Shown: positions 42,678 through 50,844 of the stretch, in pieces
How the letters are laid out: each line of letters opens with the position of its first letter
Position numbering within the stretch: position 1 is the stretch's first letter
NCBI RefSeq assembly: GCF_015845845.1
Contig: NZ_LDIG01000171.1
Coordinates: 37,129-101,128, forward strand
DNA length: 64,000 nucleotides
Origin: Paenibacillus dendritiformis
Lineage (GTDB): Bacteria > Bacillota > Bacilli > Paenibacillales > Paenibacillaceae
Direction: 5' to 3'
The notes under the pieces: model-generated
Told to the model about the DNA's origin: nothing
The model's input: only the letters and a program-made list of their open reading frames with translations
Databases searched by the model: none
Translations under genes and position numbers: made by a program

Positions 42678-43505
42678 TTACGCACGCAGACTATTGGCCA
42701 GCCCCCACATCGCATCGCCCGACATCAATGCCCGCGAAGCCAACTGATAGGCCCGCTGCGCCTGAATCAATTCCGCCATCTCGTCCGCCATCGACACGTT
42801 CGATTCTTCCAGCATGCCCTGCATCACATAGACATGAGGCGCATTCGGATCGGAACGATCCCCGGTCAGATTCAAGGTCTCCACGATCGTGTTCCGGTCC
42901 GCTCCCTGAGGCAGCACATACAGATTGTTCTCCGTCTGCACGAGCAGCTCCGGCTTCAGCGGCCGGACAACCTTAAGCTGTCCGAGCTCTTCGTCCGGCT
43001 CGCCTGTCTTCACGGCGAACACCCGGCCAGCCTCATCAATCTTCATCTCATAGCCGGCCGGAATGCGAATCTCCGTATCGTTCGTGCTCATTACGGGATG
43101 ACCTTCGGCGGAAGCAAGAATCCGTTCATCCCCATCCATTATATAATGGAAAGAACCTTCGCGCATCCATGCCGTGCCGGTTGGAGTGCCCACTTCGAAC
43201 AGCGCGTTCCCCTGCAAGGCCACATCGGTGCTGACCCCGGTATGCTGCAGCGAGCCTTGGCTCATGTCGCGGCTCAAGCCGGTCAGCTTGGAGCCGTACC
43301 CGAGCGTATACCCCATCGGAGTGACCCGCCCAGGCTGCCGAAATTCTTCATTATGGCGCTGCACATTCGTCAGCACGTCGGCGAAGGATGCCGTCTTCCG
43401 TTTGTATCCCTTCGTATTCAAGTTCGCTACATTGTCCGCGATAATGTCCAGCTTCCGCTGCAGACCATTCATCGAGACCGCAGCCGCTATCATCGTCTGA
43501 TTCAT
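42678..43505 (-). CDS. flhP: Flagellar basal-body rod protein FlhP (FlgG-like)
   Basis: A 275-aa rod protein of the FlgF/FlgG family. The N-terminus has the rod signature LDIIADNVANLNTKGYKRK, and the C-terminus has the matching helix EESNVSMADEMAELIQAQRA followed by YQLASRAL. Mid-region GNALFEVGTP corresponds to the FlgG D1 motif. In B. subtilis FlhO and FlhP form the distal rod needed to switch to hook assembly. It starts 21 nt after flhO. Confidence 0.94.
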   Translation of the reverse strand: MNQTMIAAAVSMNGLQRKLDIIADNVANLNTKGYKRKTASFADVLTNVQRHNEEFRQPGRVTPMGYTLGYGSKLTGLSRDMSQGSLQHTGVSTDVALQGNALFEVGTPTGTAWMREGSFHYIMDGDERILASAEGHPVMSTNDTEIRIPAGYEMKIDEAGRVFAVKTGEPDEELGQLKVVRPLKPELLVQTENNLYVLPQGADRNTIVETLNLTGDRSDPNAPHVYVMQGMLEESNVSMADEMAELIQAQRAYQLASRALMSGDAMWGLANSLRA

Positions 43506-43526
43506 GTCGTTCCTCCCGCCCTGGCG

Positions 43527-44393
43527 TTAGACTCGGCCTACTTCATTCACCGTCTTGTCCAGCGTTCTGTCATAGAACTGCACAACCTTCTGATTCGCTT
43601 CATAGGCGCGATATGCCGTCATCATATCCACCATCGATTGTGCCGGATCCACGTTGGAACGCTCCAGCACGCCTTGGCGAATCTCCACGGCATCGCCTGC
43701 CGCCACCGGGGCGGCTTGAGCGGCGCCCGGCTGCAGCCGGAAGCGCCCATTGCCGGCCCGAATCAGATCATTCGGATTGTCGATACGGCTAATGAGCAGT
43801 TCCCCGCCTGCGATCGGCGTGCGGGTCCGGGTATCGAACAGTCGGCCTTCCCCGTCCACCTGGATAAACTCCAGCGCTTGTTCATTCTCCAGCACGATCG
43901 GCGCATTATTGCGGTTCAGCACCAATGAGCCATCGGACGTCGCCAACTCATTTTGCGCATTCACATGAAAACGGCCGTCACGGGTGTACATGATCTCATC
44001 CCCGGCCTGCACCGTGAAAAAAGCTTCCGGCTGGAATACAGGATTGCCGTTCGCATCCTGGCCCTTGCCCGTCGCATCGAAGGTAACGCCTGGCACCTGG
44101 ATATCCGAGAGCAGCGCGAAATCGCCCGGCTGCCTCGTCTCCAGCAGATCGCCCTGCGTGAACACCAAGCGGCTCTCTTCAGCGAATACGCCCGTGTTCA
44201 GCCGGCCGATCGTCTGGCCTTGGGCCTTATCGTTCCCTATCAAGGTCAGCATCATCTCAGGAAAGGATCGGCTTACTTCGGTAACCGCCTTATAACCTGG
44301 CGTCTGCAGGTTAGCCACGTTATTCGTCACTGTGTCATGCCGGCGCTGCTGGGTAACCATACCCGAAGCAGCAGTGTATAATCCTCTAATCAT
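43527..44393 (-). CDS. flhO: Flagellar basal-body rod protein FlhO (FlgF/FlgG-like)
   Basis: A 288-aa rod protein. N-terminal MIRGLYTAASGMVTQQRRHD and VTNNVANLQTPGYKAV, and C-terminal GVLERSNVDPAQSMVDMMTA followed by YRAYEANQKVVQFYDRTLDK, are the two halves of the flagellar rod coiled coil. The ATG has GGGAGGAG 5-6 nt upstream. A sigma-D-like promoter sits in the 45-nt gap after mbl and reaches into the mbl 3' end. Confidence 0.95.
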   Translation of the reverse strand: MIRGLYTAASGMVTQQRRHDTVTNNVANLQTPGYKAVTEVSRSFPEMMLTLIGNDKAQGQTIGRLNTGVFAEESRLVFTQGDLLETRQPGDFALLSDIQVPGVTFDATGKGQDANGNPVFQPEAFFTVQAGDEIMYTRDGRFHVNAQNELATSDGSLVLNRNNAPIVLENEQALEFIQVDGEGRLFDTRTRTPIAGGELLISRIDNPNDLIRAGNGRFRLQPGAAQAAPVAAGDAVEIRQGVLERSNVDPAQSMVDMMTAYRAYEANQKVVQFYDRTLDKTVNEVGRV

Positions 44394-44430
44394 GGAAGCT
44401 CCTCCCGTAACTGTAGACAATATACCTTGT

Positions 44431-44457
44431 ATATCGGATTATACGAACCGTTTCTTA
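44431..44457 (-). promoter_or_regulatory. Candidate sigma-D promoter of flhO
   Basis: Minus strand: TAAG (44454-44457), 15 nt, TCCGATAT (44431-44438). The spacing is the consensus one and each element has one mismatch. The -35 lies within the last codons of mbl. It would let the flhO-flhP unit be made with the flagellar regulon and separately from mbl. Confidence 0.45.
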
Positions 44458-45446
44458 ATGACTTTGTCCAAATTATCGAGCATCATGCCCGTTCCCTTGA
44501 CGACGCAATGCATCGGATCTTCCGCGATCAGCACCGGAACCTTCAGCTCCTCGGCCAACAGCTCGTCCAATCCGTCCATCAGCGCGCCTCCCCCGGTCAG
44601 AATGACTCCGCGATCGATAATATCCGCCGACAATTCCGGCGGTGTCCGTTCCAATACCGATTTGGCGGCGGCCACAATGGAGGAGATCGGATCCCATAGG
44701 GCTTCACGCACTTCGTTCGATGTAATCGTTACCGTATATGGAAGGCCGGATACCATATCGCGGCCCCGGATATCCATCTCGCGCTCATGGCCGGATCCCG
44801 ACGGGCGAACCGTACCGATGTTCACCTTAATATCTTCGGAGGTGCGCTCCCCGATCAGCAGCTTGTACTTCTGCTTGATATAGCGCATAATCGCATCGTC
44901 GAACTTGTCCCCCGCGACTTTAATAGAAGAGGCGGTGACGACATCCCCCATGGACAACACGGCCACGTCCGTCGTTCCGCCACCGATGTCGACGACCATA
45001 TTCCCGCTTGGCTGGAATATATCCATGCCTGCGCCAATCGCCGCCGCCTTCGGCTCCTCTTCCAAAAATACTTCCTTCGCCCCGCTCCGCTCGGCCGCTT
45101 CGCGGATCGCTTTCTGCTCGACCGAGGTAATGTTCGTCGGGGCGCAAATCAGAATCCGTGGATGCGAGTACCATTTGCGGCCGCCGACGCGTGAGATGAA
45201 GTGCTTCAGCATCGTCTCCGTAATTTCAAAATCGGCAATGACGCCGTCCTTTAAGGGACGGATCGGCACAATATTGCCCGGAGTCCGTCCAACCATTCTT
45301 CGCGCTTCTTCTCCAACGGCAAGCACTCGCTTGGCATCGCTCTCAATCGCCACGACGGCCGGCTCGTCGAGCACAACCCCCTTCCCCTTGATATGGATGA
45401 GAACGTTCGCCGTTCCTAAGTCGATTCCGATATCCTTGCTTAGCAT
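44439..45446 (-). CDS. mbl: Actin-like cell-shape protein Mbl
   Basis: A 335-aa MreB-family ATPase that organises lateral wall synthesis under the membrane. Nucleotide-binding motifs: DIGIDLGTANVLIHIKGKG (phosphate 1), DIGGGTTDVAVLSMG (phosphate 2) and ILTGGGALMDGLDELL (adenosine). The N-terminal FARD-like start and the spoIIID-mbl-flhO-flhP order identify Mbl rather than MreB or MreBH. I chose the ATG of MLSKDIG because GGAGG lies 10 nt upstream; an ATG eight codons earlier has no ribosome binding site. Confidence 0.95.
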   Translation of the reverse strand: MLSKDIGIDLGTANVLIHIKGKGVVLDEPAVVAIESDAKRVLAVGEEARRMVGRTPGNIVPIRPLKDGVIADFEITETMLKHFISRVGGRKWYSHPRILICAPTNITSVEQKAIREAAERSGAKEVFLEEEPKAAAIGAGMDIFQPSGNMVVDIGGGTTDVAVLSMGDVVTASSIKVAGDKFDDAIMRYIKQKYKLLIGERTSEDIKVNIGTVRPSGSGHEREMDIRGRDMVSGLPYTVTITSNEVREALWDPISSIVAAAKSVLERTPPELSADIIDRGVILTGGGALMDGLDELLAEELKVPVLIAEDPMHCVVKGTGMMLDNLDKVIKKRFV

Positions 45447-45646
45447 AAGTTCAAGAGCCTCCACATTCATTTTTCAACTGATTTTCGATGAAATCCGACC
45501 GATTCCTGCAAAATATTTACTCATCGTTTACCATATCATACTAACAGCGCTGGATTCAATGAAAGAATGAAGGAGGATCCGTCTTATTCGGAACAAAGCC
45601 AGGAGGCGATACGATCCGGCGGCGACTCACTTGTTCGGAACGGCCG

Positions 45647-45934
45647 CTACGACTTGCCTGCCGTCATCACTTCACGTTTTTTTGAGCTCGATTTCTTGTA
45701 TTTGATTTTTGTCGCTTCCCCTCCCCGCAGATGGCGCACAGATTTATGGTACTCGAGAATGTGCTTCACCTGGTCCGCCAAATCGGGATTAATTTCGGGC
45801 AGCCGTTCGGTCAGATCTTTGTGTACCGTGCTCTTGGATACGCCGAACTCTTTGGCGATAGTGCGAACCGTATGCTTGGTCTCGACGATGCAGCGGCCGA
45901 TTTTTATGGTCCGTTCTTTGATGTAATCGTGCAC
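45647..45934 (-). CDS. spoIIID: Sporulation transcription regulator SpoIIID
   Basis: A 95-aa DNA-binding protein of the mother cell acting with SigE. It is close to B. subtilis SpoIIID over residues 1-80: HDYIKERTIKIGRCIVETKH, the HTH IAKEFGVSKSTVHKDLTERL, and SVRHLRGGEATKIKYKK with the basic C-terminal region that contacts DNA. It starts at GTG with GGAGG 7 nt upstream. A TCATATAAT sequence about 35 nt upstream could be a SigE -10 element, but no clear -35 was found. Confidence 0.98.
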   Translation of the reverse strand: MHDYIKERTIKIGRCIVETKHTVRTIAKEFGVSKSTVHKDLTERLPEINPDLADQVKHILEYHKSVRHLRGGEATKIKYKKSSSKKREVMTAGKS

Positions 45935-46283
45935 GTTCCCGCCTCCCTCTACTCGGTTTAATTGGTACATTATATGAGTGGGCCGCACACTTATGCGTTG
46001 TTGGACAGCCTGACAAGCCTGGCTTAACCGATAAATTTGACCAGGCGGGGAGGAGGCCCCCGGGATACGGGAGCCGAACCTGAACGCTTGTCCTGTGCAA
46101 AAATGGCGGTGCGATGCGGAAAACTTCAGTACCGGTAACCGTGCAAGAGCGATCGCGGGAAGGCTGTCCGCCGGAATAGAACTATCTGAAAAAAATTTAA
46201 TCCAGGCTGTCCCGCTTCATCTCCTGGAACGGCAAAAGGCGGAAGCATGTTCGCTTCCGCCTTTCTCCGAAGAATGGAGACGA
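45935..46283. other. Intergenic stretch between spoIIQ and spoIIID
   Basis: No gene is seen. It carries the spoIIQ terminator at 46234-46264, a GC-rich part with CCCGGGATACGGG-type self-complementarity near 46060, and the spoIIID promoter region. Confidence 0.5.
46234..46264 (-). terminator. Terminator of spoIIQ
   Basis: AAAGGCGGAAGC / GCTTCCGCCTTT, 12 bp, with a 6-7-nt loop, about 20 nt past the stop. The T-tract is short (TTTT). Confidence 0.85.
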
Positions 46284-47066
46284 TTAGTTTTTCGCCAGCA
46301 GACTCGTCGGATTGACCGGCTTGTTATTGTCGTACACTTCAAAGTGCACGTGCACGCCCAATGCCTTCTCCAGCTCGCTGCGTCCGGCCGTGCCGAGCGT
46401 GTCGCCCTTCTTGACCGTATCGCCTTTCGCGACTTTGACATCCGCCAGGCTCTGATAGACCGTCTTCATGCCGCCGCCGTGATCCACTTCCACGACGAAG
46501 CCGTTTTTCGGGTGCTGCTCCGCACGGGTGACTTTACCGCTCATGGCAGACAGGACGTCGAACGCTTTCTGATCCTTGCGGGCCAGGTCGATGCCTACAT
46601 TCGGCGTGAAGGTCTGTTCGAACTCTATCAGCGCCGCCGCTTGCTCTTCTTTGCTGGCCGTCTCGTCATAGAAGGACATGACGACATCTACTTCCTGCGC
46701 GTCTTTCACGGGCCAACCCAACGTCTCGTTGGATGCGACCACTTCGACCGCGTCTTCGTTGACCGTTCCCTCCGCCTGTGTTCCGGAATCTACCACCGTC
46801 TGATCGACCTGCGCCGTCTCCGCGTTCGGGTCGAGCGGCCGGTTCATATCCTGGTAGACCCACACTAACGTTAGGATGATTGCTGCTGCGGCCATGTACA
46901 AAGCAGGAAAGACCCATCGCTTGGACAACAGCTTTCTCCATGTGGAAGTGTGAACAGCCTGCGCTCCCGGCATCGTTTTGGAAGCTTCCGGCGTGTTCGC
47001 TGCATTGTTAGCCGATGAACTGGTTGTGGATTTGCTTTTCGAGTTGTTTTGGTTTTGTTCACTCAT
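46284..47066 (-). CDS. spoIIQ: SpoIIQ, forespore protein with degenerate LytM (M23) domain
   Basis: A 260-aa protein: polar N-terminus, one TM segment (WVFPALYMAAAAIILTLVWV), a linker, and an M23 domain (about 130-255). SpoIIQ in the forespore membrane binds SpoIIIAH across the septum in engulfment. The first metal-ligand site, normally HxGxD, reads PNVGIDLA, so the His is replaced by Asn, while the second motif VHVHFEVYDN is kept. Loss of one zinc ligand is known for B. subtilis SpoIIQ, which supports this over an active endopeptidase. Its position next to spoIIID agrees. Confidence 0.93.
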   Translation of the reverse strand: MSEQNQNNSKSKSTTSSSANNAANTPEASKTMPGAQAVHTSTWRKLLSKRWVFPALYMAAAAIILTLVWVYQDMNRPLDPNAETAQVDQTVVDSGTQAEGTVNEDAVEVVASNETLGWPVKDAQEVDVVMSFYDETASKEEQAAALIEFEQTFTPNVGIDLARKDQKAFDVLSAMSGKVTRAEQHPKNGFVVEVDHGGGMKTVYQSLADVKVAKGDTVKKGDTLGTAGRSELEKALGVHVHFEVYDNNKPVNPTSLLAKN

Positions 47067-47086
47067 TTGTGATCACCTCAGTAACC

Positions 47087-47114
47087 ATTGTTACCGGGGC
47101 TATCGCTTTTATAC
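47087..47114 (-). promoter_or_regulatory. Candidate sigma-F promoter of spoIIQ
   Basis: Minus strand: GTATA (47110-47114), 14 nt, GGTAACAAT (47087-47095), which fits the SigF -10 pattern GGNNANANT fully; the spacer is one base short of usual. GTAAC / GTTAC inverted symmetry overlaps the -10. Confidence 0.4.
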
Positions 47115-47150
47115 GTGGAAGTTTGCTAATTTTTTAGATTGATAGTTCTC

Positions 47151-48317
47151 TTACGAGGAAGGCCGGCCGGCCGCCGTTAGTAACTTCGAAGCTTTGTCCA
47201 ACCGAACCCCTGTATAATAGTAGGTCAAGATCCGCTCGGCCCCCGCTCCTTGCTTCGCCATGCCCTGCGCCCCATACTGGCTCATGCCGACGCCATGGCC
47301 GTAACCGTAAGTCGTGATGCGCAGCTTGTCGCCGTCCCGCTCCCAATCGAACGCGCTCGATCGCAGATTCAGCTTCTCCCGGATATCCCTGCCGCTGAAG
47401 CGCTTCGATCCGAATTGAACCTCCTCCACCCGCTTCCCGGCCGTTCGGGACAGGATGCGCACATCCGCTGCCAGCCCGCCGCCAGGCCGTGTGCCCGAGG
47501 AGGAATTTCCCGTTCCTCCCTGCCGCGTGGCTTGCGCGAGCCCCGGCACCGCGGCCGGAGTCAGGCCGAGCTTGTCGAGGACTTCGTTCAGCGGCAGTTC
47601 CACCGTCTCGGCGTAGCGGGGAGACTCGTTCTGATCCCAAGGGCTCGGCACACTCTTCAAATAGGGAACCGGATTTTTCCAATAGTCCTCGGCATTCTCG
47701 GTATACCCGTTGCTCGTCGAGAAGAAAGCGGCCATAATCGGCTCCCCTTGATAGGTAATCACTTGATCCCGCGTCTCATTGACGGCCTGGTTAAGCCTCG
47801 CGATCACGCGCTTCGGCCGCTTCGCCAGCTCGTCCAGCGGGATATACGCCTGATGGGTCACGGTATCCGTCACGTCAGCCCCTTCAGGGACGCCGGCGGT
47901 GTCGCCCGAACGGAGGCGGCGCACGATATACGTGCGGGCGGCGATCGCCTGCGCCTTCAGCGCCTCCAGCTCGAAGTCGGCCGGCATCTCGGCCGCCAGG
48001 ACGCCGCGCACGTACTGCTCCAGCGGGACGTTCTCTATCTTGCGCGCCTTCGCCAGATAGACGCGCACTTCCGTCCCGCCCTCGGGCGTGCCCGTCATGG
48101 GCGGCGCCGGAGCCGGGCCGGGACCGCTCTCCGCGGCGGGCGGCGGGGGATCCGCCAGCCGGTCTACCAGCCCGAGCGGCAGCAGCACCGCCAGCGCCAT
48201 CAGGCCGGCCGCCCATAGGATGGCTCGTCCCAGCATGTCGTTCCGCCGGGACGATCGTCTTGCCCCGGGACCGCCCTTCCATCGCTTGGCAGATATCCGT
48301 GTCGGCAGCATCGTCAT
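47151..48317 (-). CDS. spoIID: Stage II sporulation protein D (SpoIID)
   Basis: A 388-aa lytic transglycosylase that cleaves denuded glycan during engulfment. An N-terminal TM segment (AILWAAGLMALAVLLPLGLV) is followed by a Pro-rich linker. The SpoIID domain then shows VPLEQYVRGVLAAEMPADFE with the catalytic Glu, ALKAQAIAARTYIV, FFSTSNGYTENAEDYW, and GYGHGVGMSQYGAQGMAKQG. The linker and a Gly/Ser/Thr-rich insertion near 265 are longer than in B. subtilis. It lies between murA and spoIIQ as in other Bacillales. GGAGAGAG lies before the ATG. Confidence 0.97.
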   Translation of the reverse strand: MTMLPTRISAKRWKGGPGARRSSRRNDMLGRAILWAAGLMALAVLLPLGLVDRLADPPPPAAESGPGPAPAPPMTGTPEGGTEVRVYLAKARKIENVPLEQYVRGVLAAEMPADFELEALKAQAIAARTYIVRRLRSGDTAGVPEGADVTDTVTHQAYIPLDELAKRPKRVIARLNQAVNETRDQVITYQGEPIMAAFFSTSNGYTENAEDYWKNPVPYLKSVPSPWDQNESPRYAETVELPLNEVLDKLGLTPAAVPGLAQATRQGGTGNSSSGTRPGGGLAADVRILSRTAGKRVEEVQFGSKRFSGRDIREKLNLRSSAFDWERDGDKLRITTYGYGHGVGMSQYGAQGMAKQGAGAERILTYYYTGVRLDKASKLLTAAGRPSS

Positions 48318-48918
48318 CGCTTCTCTCTCCTTATCCTCCCGATGGCTCCCTCTTTCTATGAACCGGATATAGAGGGAAGGGGGTAATCTACTTCCATCCT
48401 ATGCTTTTTTGAGAGACGAAAGAACCGGAATCTGACAAGCTCTCTCCTCCGCCGGACCGTGAACGCTAGGTGGCGCGGGCTAACTGGATATAGCAGATTG
48501 GAGGGGAACGCATCCATCGCTCCGCATCTTTCTGTTCCGCTCCCTCGTTTCTAGCAGCCCGACTTTTTGAACAGCCGATCGCGCTCATCTTCGTGGGCGG
48601 AGCAGTCGGCGTCGGCCTCGGCGCAATCGCGGCGCTTGCGAACTTCGCCCTCTTTCGGACACCTCTTCCTGCCATGGCCAAATAATTGGCGACGCTGCTT
48701 GTAACGATCGCCTGTACGGCCGGATGGCGGTGCTCGCCATGATGGCGGCAAGAAGATTGTGAGGGGAGCAGGAGGAAGCAGCGTATAAACGCCAAAAGCG
48801 GTTCCTCTTCTGCGGAGGAACCGCTTATTGCTTGAAACGACATCCGGAGCCGCCGCATCCGAATGTGCGCCGGGACGAACCCAGACCGTCTCCTTATACT
48901 CAATCCATAAGCGAAAAT
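48318..48918. other. Intergenic stretch between murA and spoIID, with possible gene remnants
   Basis: No intact gene is seen. Plus-strand bases about 48490-48690 keep an open frame ending LIFVGGAVGVGLGAIAAL and FALFRTPLPAMAK before a stop, with GGAGGGG but no ATG/GTG/TTG near its start. Two more short hydrophobic stretches follow in other frames up to about 48765. This could be a decayed membrane-protein gene or chance. The murA terminator is at 48796-48826. Confidence 0.4.
48796..48826 (-). terminator. Terminator of murA
   Basis: A perfect 12-bp stem AAGCGGTTCCTC / GAGGAACCGCTT with a 7-nt loop, about 90 nt past the murA stop. Only four T residues follow directly. Confidence 0.75.
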
Positions 48919-50250
48919 CTACGCCCAGGTCGGCTGCGCGCTGAACAGCGAAATGTCCTGTTCTTCCTTCGCTTCCTGCGCTTGCTCCTCGATCGAGACG
49001 CGATAGATATCGGCTCCCAGCGAGGACAGCTTCTCCGCGATATTGACATAGCCGCGGTCGATATGGTGCACCCCGCTCACCTCGGTCGTTCCTTCCGCCA
49101 CCAGTCCGGCACAGATTAAGGCCGCGCCTGCGCGCAGGTCCGTCGCGCACACCTTCGCCCCGACAAGCTTGGCGCCTCCCGTGACGACGGCGGTGCGTCC
49201 ATCAACCTTAATATTGGCCGACATCAGATTGAACTCATCGACATGCATAAAGCGGTTCTCAAATACCGTCTCCGTGACGACGGAGGTCCCTTCCGCCACA
49301 AGCAGAAGCGCCATTATCTGCGACTGCATATCCGTAGGGAAGCCCGGATAAGGCAGCGTCTTCACGTCTACGGCCTTGAGCGGCCGATCGGCTCGAACCC
49401 GGATTCCATTCTCGTCCGGTTCGATCTGTACGCCCATCTCTTCCATCTTCGCAATAACTGGACCAAGATGGTCTGCAATGGCTCCCTCAACGTACACATC
49501 CCCGCCGGTCATCGCCGCGGCCACCATATAGGTGCCGGCTTCGATTCGATCCGGGATGACCGTATGCTCGGCCCCGTGCAACTGCTCTACACCTTCGATG
49601 CGAATGACTCCGGTGCCCGCGCCCCGCACCTTGGCGCCCATCTTGTTCAAATAGTTGGCCAGATCGACGATTTCCGGCTCGCGGGCCGCGTTTTCTATCG
49701 TCGTCGTGCCTTCGGCTAGCGTTGCAGCCATCATTATATTTTCAGTCGCGCCGACACTCGCCACGTCCAAATAGATCTTGGCGCCCTTCAGCCGGCCGTT
49801 CACTTTCGCTTCAATGTAGCCCTGACCCAATCCAATCTGCGCACCCATCGCTTCGAAGCCCTTCAGATGCTGATCGATAGGCCGCGTTCCAATCGCGCAG
49901 CCACCAGGCAAGGAGATCCGTGCCTGACCCGCGCGGGCCAGCAATGGGCCCATCACGAGGAACGACGCCCGCATCTTGCGCACCAGCTCATACGGAGCTT
50001 CATACGAGTGAAGATGCTCTGCGTTTACGCGAATGGTTTCATTGGAATATGTAAGGTTGGCTCCCAGCTTCTCCAACACATGGTGTATCGTCTTGACATC
50101 GTCGAGTGGAGGAGCGTCACATATTACACTTACGCCATCCTCTCCCAATAACGAAGCAGCGATGATCGGCAGCACCGAATTCTTTGCACCGCTTACGCGG
50201 ACGGTTCCCGTCAATCGTTTGCCTCCGCGGACGATAAATTTGCTCATCAT
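48919..50250 (-). CDS. murA: UDP-N-acetylglucosamine 1-carboxyvinyltransferase MurA
   Basis: A 443-aa cytoplasmic enzyme transferring enolpyruvate to UDP-GlcNAc, the first committed step of peptidoglycan synthesis. The fosfomycin-target Cys lies in [20 protein letters not shown]. Other motifs: [31 protein letters not shown] and [18 protein letters not shown]. The C-terminus is extended by about 20 residues ([16 protein letters not shown]). B. subtilis murAA likewise lies upstream of spoIID. Confidence 0.98.
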   Translation of the reverse strand: MMSKFIVRGGKRLTGTVRVSGAKNSVLPIIAASLLGEDGVSVICDAPPLDDVKTIHHVLEKLGANLTYSNETIRVNAEHLHSYEAPYELVRKMRASFLVMGPLLARAGQARISLPGGCAIGTRPIDQHLKGFEAMGAQIGLGQGYIEAKVNGRLKGAKIYLDVASVGATENIMMAATLAEGTTTIENAAREPEIVDLANYLNKMGAKVRGAGTGVIRIEGVEQLHGAEHTVIPDRIEAGTYMVAAAMTGGDVYVEGAIADHLGPVIAKMEEMGVQIEPDENGIRVRADRPLKAVDVKTLPYPGFPTDMQSQIMALLLVAEGTSVVTETVFENRFMHVDEFNLMSANIKVDGRTAVVTGGAKLVGAKVCATDLRAGAALICAGLVAEGTTEVSGVHHIDRGYVNIAEKLSSLGADIYRVSIEEQAQEAKEEQDISLFSAQPTWA

Positions 50251-50327
50251 GTTTCCCTCCGCGCCTTTTTTCGCCCCATCCTCATATCACTGTACAAGAT
50301 GGTAGGTGTCTCTCTTGCCCAACCCTC

Positions 50328-50356
50328 ATCATACCACCGCCTAACGGGGCCGACAA
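50328..50356 (-). promoter_or_regulatory. Candidate sigma-A promoter of murA
   Basis: Minus strand: TTGTCG (50351-50356), 17 nt, TATGAT (50328-50333); 4 of 6 and 5 of 6 matches. The leader would be about 70 nt. Confidence 0.6.
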
Positions 50357-50541
50357 GCGATATTTTTCGACATACCCTTCCACAATTTACTTGGGGCTAC
50401 TCCCATTGTTGACATCTTTATTCGATGTTATTCGACAACCACCGAAACCGCCGGACGTCCCCACACTCTGCCATCGGCAGGACGGCAGGGACGGCTGCCG
50501 GCATGCGGTGAATGTTTTTCATTTCCTCTTAACCACAATCG

Positions 50542-50802
50542 CTACGCTCCAAACAGATAACGCACGGACTGCGTCCAGCCCCAGTAATCGATGAAGAACC
50601 CGGCCACTGCGCGCCCGACAATAATCGCCAGGAGCAAGTGGAGCATTTTGCCCTGCGGGCTCTGCGGATGGCGGATGAACAAATCGAGCTTGACATGCTG
50701 CAGCGACCACCAGGCAACGCCGATGCACAGCAGCGTGACGAGCATGTTCACCACTCCGCCCCAACCGACAGCCGCCGATAGGTTCGACCATGAACTGTCC
50801 AT
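50542..50802 (-). CDS. ywzB: DUF1146 family membrane protein YwzB
   Basis: An 86-aa protein with two TM segments (VVNMLVTLLCIGVAWWSL and MLHLLLAIIVGRAVAGFFID) and a conserved LQHVKLDLFIRHPQSPQGKM loop between them, typical of DUF1146. It is found before murA in many Bacillales, as here. Function unknown. GGAGGGTGGGG lies before the ATG. Confidence 0.93.
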   Translation of the reverse strand: MDSSWSNLSAAVGWGGVVNMLVTLLCIGVAWWSLQHVKLDLFIRHPQSPQGKMLHLLLAIIVGRAVAGFFIDYWGWTQSVRYLFGA

Positions 50803-50844
50803 AACCCCACCCTCCTTCTATAGAGGTTGTTTAAAACGTCCTGC

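Noticed and set aside
48551..49150. A 199-codon minus-strand frame overlapping the murA end
   Set aside because: It runs out of frame through murA coding sequence and its terminator, with no motifs.
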